DNA of 64,000 nucleotides, taken from assembly GCA_003024785.1 (NCBI GenBank), contig PUQB01000119.1:456176-520175 (forward strand), given 5' to 3'. The DNA is from Selaginella tamariscina. Its lineage: Eukaryota; Streptophyta; Lycopodiopsida; Selaginellales; Selaginellaceae. The position numbers and the translations under genes are program-made. The notes beneath the pieces are model-generated. The model worked only from the letters and a program-made list of their open reading frames with translations, had not been told where the DNA came from and ran no database searches. Below are positions 18,618 to 31,901 of this stretch, piece after piece. Each line of letters starts with the position of its first letter. Positions within the stretch are counted from its first letter, which is position 1.

Positions 18618-21353
18618 TTATCTCGCGTCCGCCGGAAAACCTGCTTCTGCCATTATCTGGATCAATTCACAAGCCTCCGATAGCTTTCCTGCCGTATAGA
18701 GCCCGTCCAACACAAGCTTGTGCATTATGTAATCAGGTTTACACAAGCTGGACTTTAACAAGTCGTAAGCGAACTCCACGTGGCCATCTTTAACCAGCCC
18801 GTCTAATAACACATGGTATAAAACCGTGTCCGGTAAAACACTGCGTCTTACCATCTGCTCGAAAATGATGTGACCTCCCCGCGAAGAACCGCCTTTACAA
18901 AGGGCGCTAATTATAATCGTGTACGAAATTACGTCCGGTAAGCATCCCTCTTTTACCATCTGCTCCAGGAAAGTTACCCCTTCTTCCACGCGCCCGGCCT
19001 TGCAAAGTCCGTCTAACAGCGTGTTGTAAGTGACTGTGTCTGGCTTTGAACCCCTTGATTTCATTGTTTGAAGGTGGCGCAATGCGTAGTCAATCCTTTG
19101 GAAAAACATATATTAGGTTTGTGTGTTATCATATGTGTTATACACGCGGACCTGCCAGCCTTGGTAAGTGCATTGAGAATGGACGAATCAGTATAAGTGT
19201 CGGGGAAGATGCCTTTAGAGTTCATCTCCTCAAGCAGGTTGCAAGCACGGTCAAGTCTGCCGCTCTTACACTGCCCATCCACGAGAGCACTGTAAGTTAC
19301 CACGTCTGGGCGAATTCCATAGTCCGACCATCTCCTTTAACAATTCTCAGAGTCATCCAACAGCTTTGCCTGAAATTGTATCTTTAGTGCATGTACATAT
19401 AGAGGGAGAGACCTTGCCTTGCAGAGGCTATCAATCATTATGTTGTATGTTCCCAAGTTTGGCGGACAGTAAAACTCCTTCATGCTCCTGTTAAAAGTTA
19501 AAAGGTATACACAATTAAATTTATATATGCGTATCTATAAATTTACCTCATTCTTTGGAATAGAGTGATACCGTCAGAAAGTCGCTTTGCCTTGCAGATA
19601 GCATTAATTAGATTGTTAAACAGCTCTGGACTGGGAGCATTGTTTCGAGAAAGCATCTGTTCAACCAATTCACAGGCTTCGTCTATCTTACCTACCTTGG
19701 CAAGATTTTCTATAAGAAAACTATATGTAGCAATGAGTGGAACAACCTTTTTCGTTGTCTTAAACAGTTTAAGTGCCTCGGAAATCTTGTTCCCCATGCA
19801 GAAGCAGCAGACAAGAGTATGCAGTGTCTGTGTGTCAAACATAAACCCGCTGTCTGCTAGGAACTCAACAAGTTGACAAGCTTCAGAAACCGTTAAAAGT
19901 TCACTGTGATCCGGTTTAGATTCTCCAAAGCAGCTCCCTATAGTCTCCATAAGTAGCTTATGAGCATGTTCAGAGTTCCCTTTCTCAACTAAGATCCGGA
20001 TTAAAGTTGTGAATGTGAAAGCATCCTCCGGTAGTTTACCTTTGTCCCCCAGTTTGGAGACCATCTCTCTGAAATGATGACATGCCTCCGTCGCCCTTTT
20101 GGCTTTGCAGAGACCAGTGATAAACGAGGTATATGCGACAAGATCTGGCCTGCAACCTTTCTCCGCCATCTCTTTCCATAAACTGCATGCCTCATCTAGT
20201 CTGTTTGCTTTACAGAGACAGTCTAATACTGTACTATAGCTTACCACATTCGGATCACACCCCGTTTTGGCCATGTGGTCAAATAGCATGAAGGCCTCGT
20301 TTATCCTTCCCGTCGAGCACACAACCTTGCAAATAATAAATCAAAACAAACATTTAACCAACAATGTTTAAACGTTTACGCATAACTAGTATTTCATACT
20401 ACTTATATGTGTTATACATATTTGTATGCGGGTTTGCTAACAAATTCCAGCAAAATACATGTATGCTAGACATGTGTATGTGTAGAAATGAAGATGTACA
20501 TTCTTTGTGTGTTTCGATGAGCTTGAATTAAATATAAAAGCTTAGCACTCCTGAGGCCGTGCAAGACGGGTTAAGAAATACAGCATGTTAACATATGCTC
20601 ATCTAAAGTGCATAATACATATGCATATGTATGGAGTTCCTATCAATATAAGCATGCTTCGTGACCATATTGTTCACATCTTGTTCATGCTGTGGAGCTA
20701 TTTAGAACATGTAATTCTAGTTAACATGTTTACTTGTTGCGCTGTGTATTTATCGATAGTGAACTCTGGAAGTAGAATACAAAATATTCAGATGCCGGAC
20801 CTTTAATCAGAGTGTTGAATGTCACAACATCAGGAAAGCATGAGGAAGTAGTCATACGCTTAAGAATCTCCAATGCTTCGTCAACTTTCCCGGCTTTGCA
20901 GAAACCATCGATCAAAACGCTGTAAGAACAACCTCATGATTATACATACGTCCCCTCCATCCAAAACACGATGAACGGTGTTTTAAGAATCTATGACGTA
21001 TAACACACACACACACACACGAATGCTCCACACACAAACAAGCACACAAATGCAAACCTGTAAGTGATGACGTTAAGCTTAATATTGGAATCAAGAAGAT
21101 CATCCATGAGCTGCTTAGCCTTGTGAAGCTCGTTAGATCTGCAGAGAGCACGAAGAACAATGCTATAGGTGAAATCATCAGGAGTGTATCCCCGCTTCTG
21201 CATCTGCTGAAATTTCTCATATGCAAGAATCCCTGAGTTGCTTGACTTGCTGAGTGAATTCAGAAGGCAGTTGTACGTGAAGACTGTGTGTTGATAACCC
21301 CTTTGCCTGCCCAGAAGAACTATTCGTTGACGTGTGCGTGTACGTGTGTGTGT

Positions 21354-21416
<63 letters not shown>

Positions 21417-21932
21417 GGTATTAGCTTTTTAGATTCAAATCTAGCACAACTGTGAGATCATTTAGAGGCCGGGTAAACATATGATACGTGCATAGATACA
21501 CATAAAAGTGAGCGATGAGCGAGTGTGTGTGTGTGTGAATATTATGTTTATATTTACATCCAGAAAACAAAAAAATCATGCATAAATTCTTTTTATTTTA
21601 CCTTTTGAAGTTTGCAGAAACAATGTGTATGCATTTACATGTGTCTGTGCAAGAACACATACGCACCTTCCAAGCCAATCGAAGAAAGTGAGAAGTGTGG
21701 AGATGGATCGGACATGGCGTAAAATGTCGCCGACGATTCTGTAATTGCGCATCAAGGAAGAGGAGGATCCTGCGAGTAATGCATCATAGTCGGAGTGATG
21801 GCCTGCGGATGCGAGAATGCCGACAATCTTTGGCTGCTGCCGGGGAGCATTTAGGGTTCTTGGACACCTCTCCACCTGGATTGTGTGTGCTGTTGTTTCT
21901 CTCTGCTGCCAATCTGCACTGGCCACTGCCAC
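18618..21932 (-). CDS. P-type pentatricopeptide repeat (PPR) protein, intron-containing
   Basis: PPR proteins bind organelle RNA through tandem 35-residue helical hairpins and act in its processing, splicing or translation. The likely start is the ATG at 21932. Exons follow at about 21932-21667, 21315-21058, 20930-20800, 20328-19546, 19486-19416, 19375-19160 and 19108-18618. Dozens of P-type repeats are visible, for example FTYNCLLNSLSK, PDDFTYSIVLRALC, PDVVTFNTLIKG, PNVVSYSTVLDCLCKA, PDLVAYTSFITGLCKA, PDVVTYSALVDGQCKS and PDTVTYNTLLDGLCKAG. No E, DYW or SMR tail is present; the last residues are a degenerate repeat ending in ADAR before the stop. At least six introns interrupt the repeats, unlike most seed-plant PPR genes. 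The first intron contains a 48-base G run. Two compensating frameshifts lie at about 19326 and 19345. The RNA target cannot be told from sequence. Confidence 0.9.
21368..21415. repeat. 48-base G homopolymer after a (GT)n run
   Basis: An uninterrupted run of 48 G on the plus strand follows a TG microsatellite inside the first PPR intron. Such a pure run is rare in nuclear DNA and hard to sequence; an assembly artefact is possible. Confidence 0.95.
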
Positions 21933-21975
21933 AATGGATGAATCTGCTGATGCGGCTGGTCAACATACAAGTCCA

Positions 21976-22058
21976 GGGTTTAGGGTTTACCATGACCTCC
22001 CACTCTCACGTGGCATATTCCGGCAAATAATATGATGCTCTGTTTAGGGTTTAGGGTT
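21976..22058. promoter_or_regulatory. Telomere-like repeats (telo-boxes) upstream of PPR gene
   Basis: GGGTTTAGGGTTTA at 21976-21989 and TTTAGGGTTTAGGGTTG near 22042-22058 are short tandem copies of the plant telomere unit TTTAGGG. They lie between the PPR start and the next plus-strand gene, where telo-boxes are common promoter elements in plants. Two units are too few to suggest a former telomere. Confidence 0.55.
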
Positions 22059-22306
22059 GATAAGCAGCAGGTATGGATGGAGTGGGGGGAAGCACTCGGT
22101 TGAGCAGCAGATCTCCACAAGGCATGGTCAGCCGTCCTCTGTTTTCCAGGGCCCTGTAAGAAATGGCGCAAATCATGGTCTCCTATCACCAACACTTCTG
22201 CTAATAGCTCCCGTGTTTGCTCTATAAGTGGACTCCAATCTCCGGTAATTTGGCGTATGTATTGGTGAAATGTTATGTATTATATGGCTGTAAATAGGAA
22301 ACAAGG

Positions 22307-22488
22307 ATGAACGGCAGAGGAGCAGACGCACAGGCAACCCGTTACGTACCCGTAAGTGGTTTTAGCTCATATTGATGGCTGCTATAGTTGTTTCTTTCTT
22401 TCGCCAGGTATCAGTTATCATGGCAAAGCACGAGAAGCAAGTGGGCAGCGCTACAGACATGGAAGAAGAAGATAAGGATACTTCGTAG
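22307..22488 (+). CDS. Possible very small protein, two exons
   Basis: An ATG at 22307 opens 15 codons, ends at a good donor (CCC|GTAAGT at 22351), and joins in frame after a clear acceptor (TTTCGCCAG, exon from 22408) to 26 more codons and a TAG at 22486. The 41-residue product would end in an acidic tail (MEEEDKDTS). I do not recognise it. An upstream frame at 22075 ending near 22159 could be another exon but does not join in phase. Support is the phase-compatible intron and the position in an otherwise empty stretch between two genes; an untranslated leader of the next gene is an alternative. Confidence 0.35.
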
Positions 22489-22958
22489 ACAAGTCAATGT
22501 AATGCAAACACTCTGCTGTGGTCCTTTCCTCTGTTTTACAATTTCATTTGTCATATTTGCTGGATAGTTGTAGATACTTCCTCTTCATGACTAGGTGTTT
22601 GGACCCTGGAAACTCAGGATATTGCTAAATGACGTATATGTATATACTGTATGACTACATATATCATATACATCAATATGTACTTCAATAAATTTATCTT
22701 AGATTTCATTTCACGAGAGAAAATCTAATGTTGTCTTAAGTGTATTTCCACTCAGGTGAATATGAACCGTCGATCTTGTAACGGAATTCCGTTATGGAAT
22801 ACTCTGGAATTTCGGAATGTTCCACCTAACCCCTGCATTTTTGAAAGCCCTAGTTCTTCGTCTAGGGCGAAAGGCGCATTGGTACGCTCTCGTTCTAAGA
22901 AAAAAGAAATCTTTCCCTGGCCCTGTGTGATCTGTGTGCTTGTTTCAGCGCTTCCGAT

Positions 22959-25900
22959 ATGAGACTGTTGAGGCGGAAAATCAAGAAGACGGATGGAAAT
23001 GGCAGGGTAATGCGATAATCACTGCTACATTTCACTTTGCTTTGTAAAACTTCGATTTTTCCTCCTGCAGATTGAGCTGGAGCGAGTGATTGGCCTCACC
23101 ACGACAAATGCGAGCGGCTTGGCCAGAAATGCTGCTACTGGCGACATCGCCTACTTGGCGGGATGCGTAGTTGTTATCTACAATACTAAGACCAACTCCC
23201 AGACGAGATTCTTGGTTGTCAATAGGGCGCCTAAAACCCTTTCGTGTGTAGCGTATTCGTATCAAGCAGGAAAGCTCGTCGCCGCTGGAGAGGTACGATA
23301 TATAAACTCTAGAATCCATTTAAAACGAAATTGATTGCTTACAGTCCGGACACCAACCAGCTGTTATAATCTGGGATTCGATAAGCGGTCAATGCATGAT
23401 CGAGCTCAAAACTCACAAAATTGGAATATCATGCATCGAGTTCTCCCGAATGGTACTTATTGTGTACATTTGCAGATACACGTTTACCCTCGTTGTTTCG
23501 TTCATTTGACAGGGAGGCATCTTGTATCGGTTGGAGTTCCGCACGACGGATTTCTTTGCCTCTGGGAATGGAAAACGGGGAGTCTATTGGCCAAAACTCG
23601 AACAACCACTGTTGCATCTCCCATTTCTTCAGTGCACTATGCATCGGACGGCAGTTTCTTCATCACTGCCGGCACCAAGCATCTCAGGCAATGGTCTTTA
23701 GTACAAGCGCCCCGAGCACGACCTGCCTCTGCAGGCAATACACGTTGGAAGGGAAAGCTATAAATCTGGGTAGCCAGAAGGATGGTTCTTTTGTTTCAAT
23801 TTCATCATTAAGTGCACAATCTGCCGACATACATCCCATTTATGTATTGACAAATGCTGGTAAGTAGCTGTATGTGTATCTGTTTCTGCGCTTATGCTTT
23901 CACCAAACTGGAAGAATTCTACTTTCGTTTTACTTTTAGGGGTTCTGTGCCTTCTACACTTGGGAATCGCCGTTGAAAAATGGGTCGATCTAAAGGTCAG
24001 AGTCTTTTCCCGCTGAGCATGTTCATCTGCATATGTATAGTTGAATGCATGTGTGTGTGTGTGTGTGTGTTTTTGCTAGCTATGCGCTACTATATATGTG
24101 TTTTGTAATGTAGTTAATTTTGACAGGTTCGCCACGGATTCGACTTGGCAGTCTCAGAAACCCATGTTGCATGCGCTTGTAGCGATGGCATTGTGCGGTT
24201 CTTCCTACTCGGGAGTCTGGCTTACACTGCGACACTTCCTCGTCCCACACCATATGGATATCATGGGAGCAACATGTGTACTGAGCTTTCGGTTGGTCGT
24301 GTTCAAGGCATCAATTTTCCAGATGCTGTGGCCTGCTCATATTTAGCTGGAGGTGATCGGATAGGTAAGCCGGTGTATTGCATATACCCGCACCATATGC
24401 ACATACGTACATGCACTTAAGACATTGGCTTTATACATTTAAGCTTTCTTGCCTTAAAAACATGAAAACTTTCCTCACTTCTAATCAAAACTTTGTGCAG
24501 CGGTTGTTTACGGTGATCACAGTCTCTACATATGGGAAGTCCGCGACTTTTCAAAGGTGTGTTGATTCTAGAAGCTACTGTTAGATACGGTAGTATCATA
24601 GCTATGTACACCATTGCATAGAAGTGTGTCTATGCCCGACGAGTTCCTGTATGCATATTTATATTATGACTGCCAAAGATGTGATTTATTTTTTGAATTT
24701 ATAGATTGCACGATGCCGGACGTTTTTAGGGCATGCCAGTTGTATATGGGATGTCACATCTGTACCACAGTTCCATGCTTTGAAGTCGAAGGTTGGCAAG
24801 GAAAATACCATCGGCGGTGAGTGTTTCGCGACCTGTTCGGCGGATGGGAGCATACGGCTTTGGAGCGTGGGACCTGACAAAGACTTGTCCCATGCAGTGG
24901 CTTCGAAATCGTCCAACGTCTATTGCAAAGACATTCTTGGAGTTATATACATTGGTAAGTAGATGTAGTTGACATAACTGTATGTACATATATGTTTATA
25001 CTTATACATTATGTATGTATAACTTAAAAAAGCTCTGTGATATGTATGTAGGGAAATTTAAGTTAAAATAAAAAGCTTTTTTTTTTTTTTTTTTTTTTCC
25101 TTTTTAACATCTGGAATTCTATCGTACTATAGTTTTATGAGTATGGCTCATCCTGTTATGTCGTTACTGCAGTATTATTAACGTACTGCTATTTACCGTA
25201 TTGTCATACTATTAAAATCTGATTACTAAATCTATAATTTTTGTGAGTATGTCTCATAATTCCAAGACCAGTTATGTCGTTTCTGCAGTATTATTAACGT
25301 ACTGCTACTGCATGTTGCAGTTTAAAATCTGATTACTAAATTGTCTATATGCTAATTGATTGTGCTTGTCTTAGATGGAAAGGATACCTTGAAAGCTTCA
25401 GAGCAGGAGGAAGGCTCGGCTCGGCTCAAGGTTTTCGTGCTATATGCCTTAGCTCTGATGGAAAATACCTAGCATCAGGCGACCGATGTGGCAATCTTCG
25501 CGTTTATAATCTCACAACATTTGAACTTAGTACTTTCCAGGTACTCTCTTTACCTGTTATGTATGACTTTCTCTATATTCTATGCATATTGTGTATCTTT
25601 ATATCTTGGGTCTGAGCTCCTCACGTGATTAACAACGTAACTTGATAATAAAATTAAAAATTTTACATCTCAGTTCATCATAACTAGTATAATATGCAAA
25701 CGCATTTAAGAGTTCGAAACAATATACGCCGCATAGATTAGTATCTGCATATCTTACGTACATTTGTTAACAGTATCTGATATGAATTAATAAGAGCATT
25801 ACCTATATACATGCATACACACAAATATGTATTGTTTCATTGTTTCTTCTGGTCTGTGTCTGTGTGATGCTCTGCTTGGTGGTGATGATGGCTTATTTCA

Positions 25901-28900
25901 CAGGTTTTGTCGTGGGGGAATTGCATAGGAGGCCCATGATGCTGAGATTCTGTCATTAAGCTTTGGCCCGGGTAGTCAATCCAGAACAGAACAAGCTGAC
26001 GTGCCTCTCCTGGCATCGGGAGGCAGGGACCGATTGGTACATGTATATGATGTGAACAGGTCTGCCGTATATTATACATATGTGCGTATATGTATTTGTT
26101 GAGTACTTTCATACGTTTCTTGCAGAAGCTTTGGAGTCATAGAGACTTTAGATGACCATTCAGCATCTGTTACCGGCGTAAAATTTGCTTGTGATGGAAC
26201 AAAGCTACTAAGCTGTAGTGCAGATAAGTATGTTGTGTGTGTGTGTGTGTGTGGGAGAGGGGTGGCTGGTGCTCTCGTTCTTGCTTGCTATGTCGGAGGG
26301 TAGGATGTATATTCTATATGCAGGATATTATTTACGCACAGACACACACTCACACGCTCACGGTCTATTAGAGACCATCCCGTTCATGCATTCGTGAAGC
26401 TAAGGTTGTCTATCGTATACATATATAATTATCGATACACCCCACGTCAGCATTCATTTAGGGGGAAAATTAGCAGAAATACAAACTGTTTATGCTTGCA
26501 AAGGCACGTAGAAAATTCTGCATGCGAAGAACATGCATATCTCATTCTGTGTGGATCTTCACCGATCTAGATGCAATTTTTCTTGGCACATAACCTAACA
26601 TCCCTGGAAAGTAAGGGGCGTGTAGATATATGTATATATGAGTGTGTGTGTGTGTGTGTGTGTCTCACATACACACCTACACAAGTATGTCTCCCTCTCT
26701 ATGTAGATCTGTAATTTTTCGTCACCTTGAGGCTACGGAGAGTGGTGCAAGGAGCACACGGTACCACCAGGAGGTTGCGCCACGCGGAACCATATACGAC
26801 ATGGACATACATCCGAACGAGAAGTTCGTCGTTACAGCTGGACAGGTTTAAGTTATAAGAGACTGCTTAACTAGGTCTAAAGCCTGTCTCAATTTCAGGA
26901 TAAGAAAATCAACGTTTTGAGCTTAGCTAATGGTAAGGCAGTAAGAAGCATTAAGCCTGAGGCTGACTTTGGTGAACCCATCAAGGTGTGTGTCTATGTG
27001 TGCGCACGCGCGCGCGTGTGTGGAGAGAGAGAGAGAGAGGAGAGATCGTGATTAGAATATACACAGTTAATAAAAGTTAATGCTAATATTAGTATTTAAC
27101 TCCGTGTTATTTGCTTTGCAGGTTAGAGTTGATCCTAGTGGAACATTCATAATATGTTCTCACTCCGACAGATGTATGAGGCTGTACGATTTCTCTAGTG
27201 GGGAGCTGTTAACTCATGCATCAGGTCACGCGGAAGTTATCACTGGCATTAGTTGGCTTCCAGATTGCAAGCACTTGATATCTGTGAGTGTTTATTTTAT
27301 ACAATTGATTATAATATTCATTTTCAAATGGATAACCTTACAGTTGTAAGCTATATAAAAAATCCTTACTGATGTAGCGTAAGCGTACTATATAAATATT
27401 TGTACATACAAACACACTGCATATTTGATTGATGAGAGTCCAAAAATATTGATTCATATTTTTATTGTATGTTTCCATAGTGGTGTAGATGCTTATAAGT
27501 AGCAAGGTTAGAAAATTTGATAATTTCATATTGCAGGTGAGTGGGGATAGCTGCATTTTTATATGGAAGCTGCCTCCAATAATGTCACGGACAATGCGAA
27601 GGAAGCTAACTTCCCAAGCGGAAGCTCAGCCACCTCCGAGATATCTGAAATCTGCATTGAAGCGTTCCCATATCGGACGGTTTTCCTGTAGGACGTGCAA
27701 GACCTCCAGTAGCAGATTAGCTGCCTTGGATTCGCCACCTAAGGCTTCCGAAACAAAGGCTAACGCGTCCATTTCTACCGCCGAGGAAGTGCCTACATTC
27801 AAGTTCAGGTATGTATGTGTATGTACGTGTGTAGTTCATCATACACGTCATTGTTTATGAAAACATATATATACACCTGACAAATGCATACTTCACAACA
27901 CGCTTCAATACATGCATAATCTCGGGAGTAATTGTTTAAATATAATCTTAAGAATGTATAATTAACAGAAGATAATTGTAATGTTTAGTGTCTCAAAGCT
28001 CCCTTCTTGGGCCCAGTCAAAGGTAGAGGTTGAGAACAGTGAGAGTACGAAGAAGACCCCTACGGAAGATAACGTCCAGTCTGCCGAATCCCGCTGGGTC
28101 GAGGTAAAATTCTAAAATATATGTACATTGACACATGTATATCTTGTGTGTGCGCTCGCCTTGCGAAAATTGGCACCAATGTGTGTTTATTTATAGAGAC
28201 ACTGGATCAATATATAAGAGTTAATAGTAGTCCGCATATATATGAATATGCATACACACGGATAGTAATGCCTATCTTTTGCAGAGAGTTGGGAACCAAG
28301 GGTACAAATTAGCAACGGATGCCAGTGAAGAAACACCTCCTGCAACCATACACGTGAGTGGGTTTGGTGCCCGGAGGCGGTTTTCGGTAGAAGATAGTGT
28401 TAGTAATCAGGATAGCACTCCTGAAAGTTCATTGAACTCACAAACTGACGGTAGTCCTATGTCCAGTCCAAGAGATCCCCCAAGGTATGTCCATAATCCT
28501 TATCACATATAGATGCGTATGTGTGCGTGAACGCGCAGTGTGTATCTGTGTATTTAGCACTGAGCCTTATTTGAATCCAGGCGGGACACAGTGGAAGACT
28601 GTGCATACAGTGTTCTTTGACGAGATAGACTTTCTACAAAATGGACTACAAGGGAACTACTCATCTGCAAGTGAAGATCCACCAAATAATTTTGATGGCG
28701 TTCTAAAAACCTCTGGTGAGCAGGAAGAAGATGGTATAGTTGTTTGCGGAGAAGACCAGGTACTCATGTTTTATGCATACTATAAGATATATATTATAGT
28801 TTCACATACGGTGTATGTGTGTGTTTGTTTATGCGTGTCTTATCTGCCGTCTTCTGTTTTGTGTATGGAGCAGTTACAACCACATAAGCACAGTGATGCA

Positions 28901-31184
28901 TAATACAATATGGTTTGGTTTTATTGGTGTAGTTTAAATTTGAGAATCATAAATTGTCGATTTAATTTTATGTACTCTCTCTGTCTCTCTCATAAAGAAT
29001 ATTTTTAAGAACGTTTTTAATTTAGAAGTACCTTTATAATAATGTTCTTGTTAGGGTGGAAGGTTCGATGAGGAAGGAAATGGGAATTGTTCTGCGATTT
29101 CCACACCAAAAGAGGAGGTAACAGTTTTTAGTGTTAATATTGAAAATATATCAATATATACATTAGTGCATATATGTGATGTCACACATACGCACACAGA
29201 TGCGCTCATGTGTTACTAAATAGGTTTCTTTCATGGTGGGTTCGAAATATAGTAGTGTTGTAGACAGTGCGAAGGCAGAAATGGACAACAGTTGCTCACC
29301 GCTAGATGGTAGCAATGTTTCAACCGGTGACGAGTCTGACGGAGATACTAGTCCCGGTAGAGATTTGTTCAGCGCACATTTTGACAAGTTATCTTCAGCT
29401 ACTAAGGTACTAAAATGTGAAATTGCACATAAATAACATGGTATACGGAATCCTAATACACACGCATACAATACAGATATTTCCGATCCTTGGTAGATGT
29501 ATAACAAACATGTTTGCTTTCAGCTGAATTCTTCAACAAGGAGTAGTTTGTCTGCGAGGTTTTTTGCAAAAACAGCTAGAACACCAGTCTTGCAAGAGCA
29601 AGAATCTCTGTTGGAGGACGATGGCACGCCGGGGTGCATGCTGGCTGCTGAACGTGAGCGCCTAAAACTACAACAGCGTCAGGTGTGCCCCCCTATCCAC
29701 ACACACACACAGAGTTTATTAAATTTTTAGATTTTTCTAGAGAGTAGCCACTGCTCATGAAGTATATCGAGTTTTCTTTACGTTGGTATTTCTTATTAGT
29801 TTGTCTTTTGTTTTCGTTTGTTTCTCTCTCTTTTTTTCCTCCTAAATACTAGCATTATAGAACTAATACTAAATCATGTTATGCTGCGCAACACCCCCAC
29901 ATGCGCTTACCCGCATGTTTACGCTCAAATATTTTCGTTTTCAGGATAAAATGGCTTCGGAGGTACAACGAATGAGAGAGCGGCTAGTTAACCTGGGATT
30001 GGCTGTTTGTGAAAATGGTAAACCTGAAACAAGACAACCAGAAGAGCGAAGCAGCTTAAGTGACGCGTTAAGTCTCTCTCTCTCTCTCCCTCTCTCTCTC
30101 TCCATAGATATCTATTAAAAAGTTTACTAACTCTTTTAGAAACTAATTCAAGCAGGACACATACCGCTGAAGACAATCAGTTTGTAATCGAATCACCAGA
30201 TGGTAAATTTCATTTCACTCACGTTACACACTCTGTAGTTGAAACATATATTTGTGTTAGAAATAACCATGTATGGGTTATTCAATGTAATGTTGTATAT
30301 TATTTATGGGAACTCATACAATGTAATGTTGTATATTAAATATCTACACATATATACTGACATAACTATATTTTATAAAGTTATACTCTTTATTAACTTA
30401 ACTCATCTTGCAGACCGCAATAGTGCTCACGGGGAAACTATGGGAGCTTCGTCATGCGACAACGGACATCCTCCTACCTCACCTAGGAAAATGCCTGTTC
30501 TCACGGATCCCACAATATGCAGTAGCCCACGAGGTAAACTGTTTGTTTTGTTTTTGTTTTTGTATGGAATTTGAGCATTATACTATCTATGACAAATCAA
30601 CGAAAAATGAAAACTTGGCTTTGGATGTAAGATGTTTGTGTCTGTGAATGCTGTGGCCATATGCCTCTCTCTCTCTCTCACACACACACACATGCACACA
30701 GATACTCTTGATTGATAAAACGTTCGCAGGTAAGCTACCACGGCCGGAGGTAGAGTACATTAGAGCGCTTGAGGAGCTAGAACAGGCAGCAGAGCGTGCA
30801 ACAAAGCTGTACACGGAGCTACAAGGCCTCGAAAATGATGCTGACCTAGCAATGCTGACTCAGTCGTACCGGAATACACTAGAGAAGATACAGAGGTTTG
30901 CTGAGGAGTTAGCTGCTCGTGGTATTGTAACACCCACGGACGATTTGAATACATCAGCACAAGCAGTACCAGATTTTATACCAAACGGTGATCTCTCTCT
31001 CTCTCCCTCTACATATTCATTATTGCTTTTCATTGCAGGAGCGGTTTGGAGGCCCGGGACGGCAGGTTCGGACATGGTTCATTGTTCGGTGGACATCGAG
31101 GGTCTTCTGGAGCGCTACTCTAGTCGCTTTTCTGAGAATCTAGCACATCAAGTGCTGGCCTTGGTGCAGAAAAGACTGGGTTAA
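22959..31184 (+). CDS. WD40 scaffold protein of the WDR62/MAPKBP1 family
   Basis: In animals this family scaffolds JNK signalling and acts at spindle poles; the plant role is less clear. The start is the ATG at 22959 and the stop is at 31182-31184, with more than 20 exons. The N-terminal half forms two WD40 propellers. Diagnostic blocks include IAYLAGCVVVIYNTK, SDGIVRFFLLGSLAY, SSDGKYLASGDRCGNLRV, EAHDAEILSLSFGPG, LLASGGRDRLVHVYDV, ETLDDHSASVTGVKFA, GTIYDMDIHPNEKFVVTAGQ, SHSDRCMRLYDFSSGE, GHAEVITGISWLPDCKHLIS and GDSCIFIWKLPP. The rest is low-complexity, Ser/Pro-rich sequence with a coiled segment (RALEELEQAAERATKLY). It ends in a conserved C-terminal helix (LLERYSSRFSENLAHQVLALVQKRLG, shown here as family signature). 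The frame slips near 23740-23762. Intron sequence at 25.07-25.35 kb contains a poly-T run and an internal duplication. Confidence 0.88.
25077..25345. repeat. Poly-T run and imperfect direct duplication in a WDR62-like intron
   Basis: After 22 T (25077-25098) a block of about 105 bp occurs twice (about 25130-25228 and 25236-25342). It carries the shared words TTATGTCGTT, CTGCAGTATTATTAACGTAC and AAAATCTGATTACTAAAT. The next exon begins shortly afterwards. Confidence 0.75.
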
Positions 31185-31901
31185 CTGGCCATTTTAAAAC
31201 TGCTTAGAATCATTGTTGCAACAAGACGACGAGGCTTCCATGTGGCCGTTGACGAAGATATTGTTTGATACATGTGTGGAGAATGATGTCACTCACGTAT
31301 GTGTTTGGTTTGTTTGTTGAGGAAATTTGATGGTCAACATTTTGAAGTTACCTCTTGACTCTTTATACACTAGACTTAAGTAGCGCGTGGCGTGAACCAC
31401 GTTGAGACTGCAAAAGAGCCACTTAAATGTAGGCGCGTTTCTCATTATTTACTTTCGGAATTCACGCCGTTTATCAAATCCGGCTTAATCCCAGAAGAAC
31501 TAGTACATACGCACTGCTCTTTCTCGTGCTGCTCGCTTTCTGTGTAGCGCGTTGGATCGATCCGCCCCAGTATTTGCTTGCCGCAAATTCTAGGGCTTTT
31601 CCCGTTTGGACATTGAATCTTCATCCCTCACAACAATGCGGGACATCGCCATGGCCGGATTCATCCAAGTCTAGGGTACAGAATGTACGAGCTGCCTCCT
31701 CTTTGAGAGGCACACATAGATCCGGCATTGCAAGTAAGAATGTGGGATACTGAAAAAGCAGGTGGAAAATGCGTGTCGGTCGGATTTCGTTTTCCATCAA
31801 TGTACAGCGGCCGTGAATCCCAAGTCTACCGGGCCGATGCAAACATGGGTTGAGTCGTGGGCTTATGATGCTCACATCTACAAGTGTAGGCAAGGCATAC
31901 A
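31185..31901. promoter_or_regulatory. Intergenic region and likely 5' leader of the leishmanolysin gene
   Basis: This stretch holds the 3' flank of the WDR62-like gene and then GC-richer sequence from about 31480 that probably contains the leishmanolysin promoter and leader. A 75-codon frame at 31526-31753 has no recognisable protein signature and is not supported as a gene. Confidence 0.4.

Noticed and set aside
21976-22058. Interstitial telomere remnant
   Set aside because: Only two units at each place; better explained as telo-box promoter motifs.
31526-31753. 75-codon frame before the leishmanolysin gene
   Set aside because: No recognisable signature and placed where a promoter and leader are expected.
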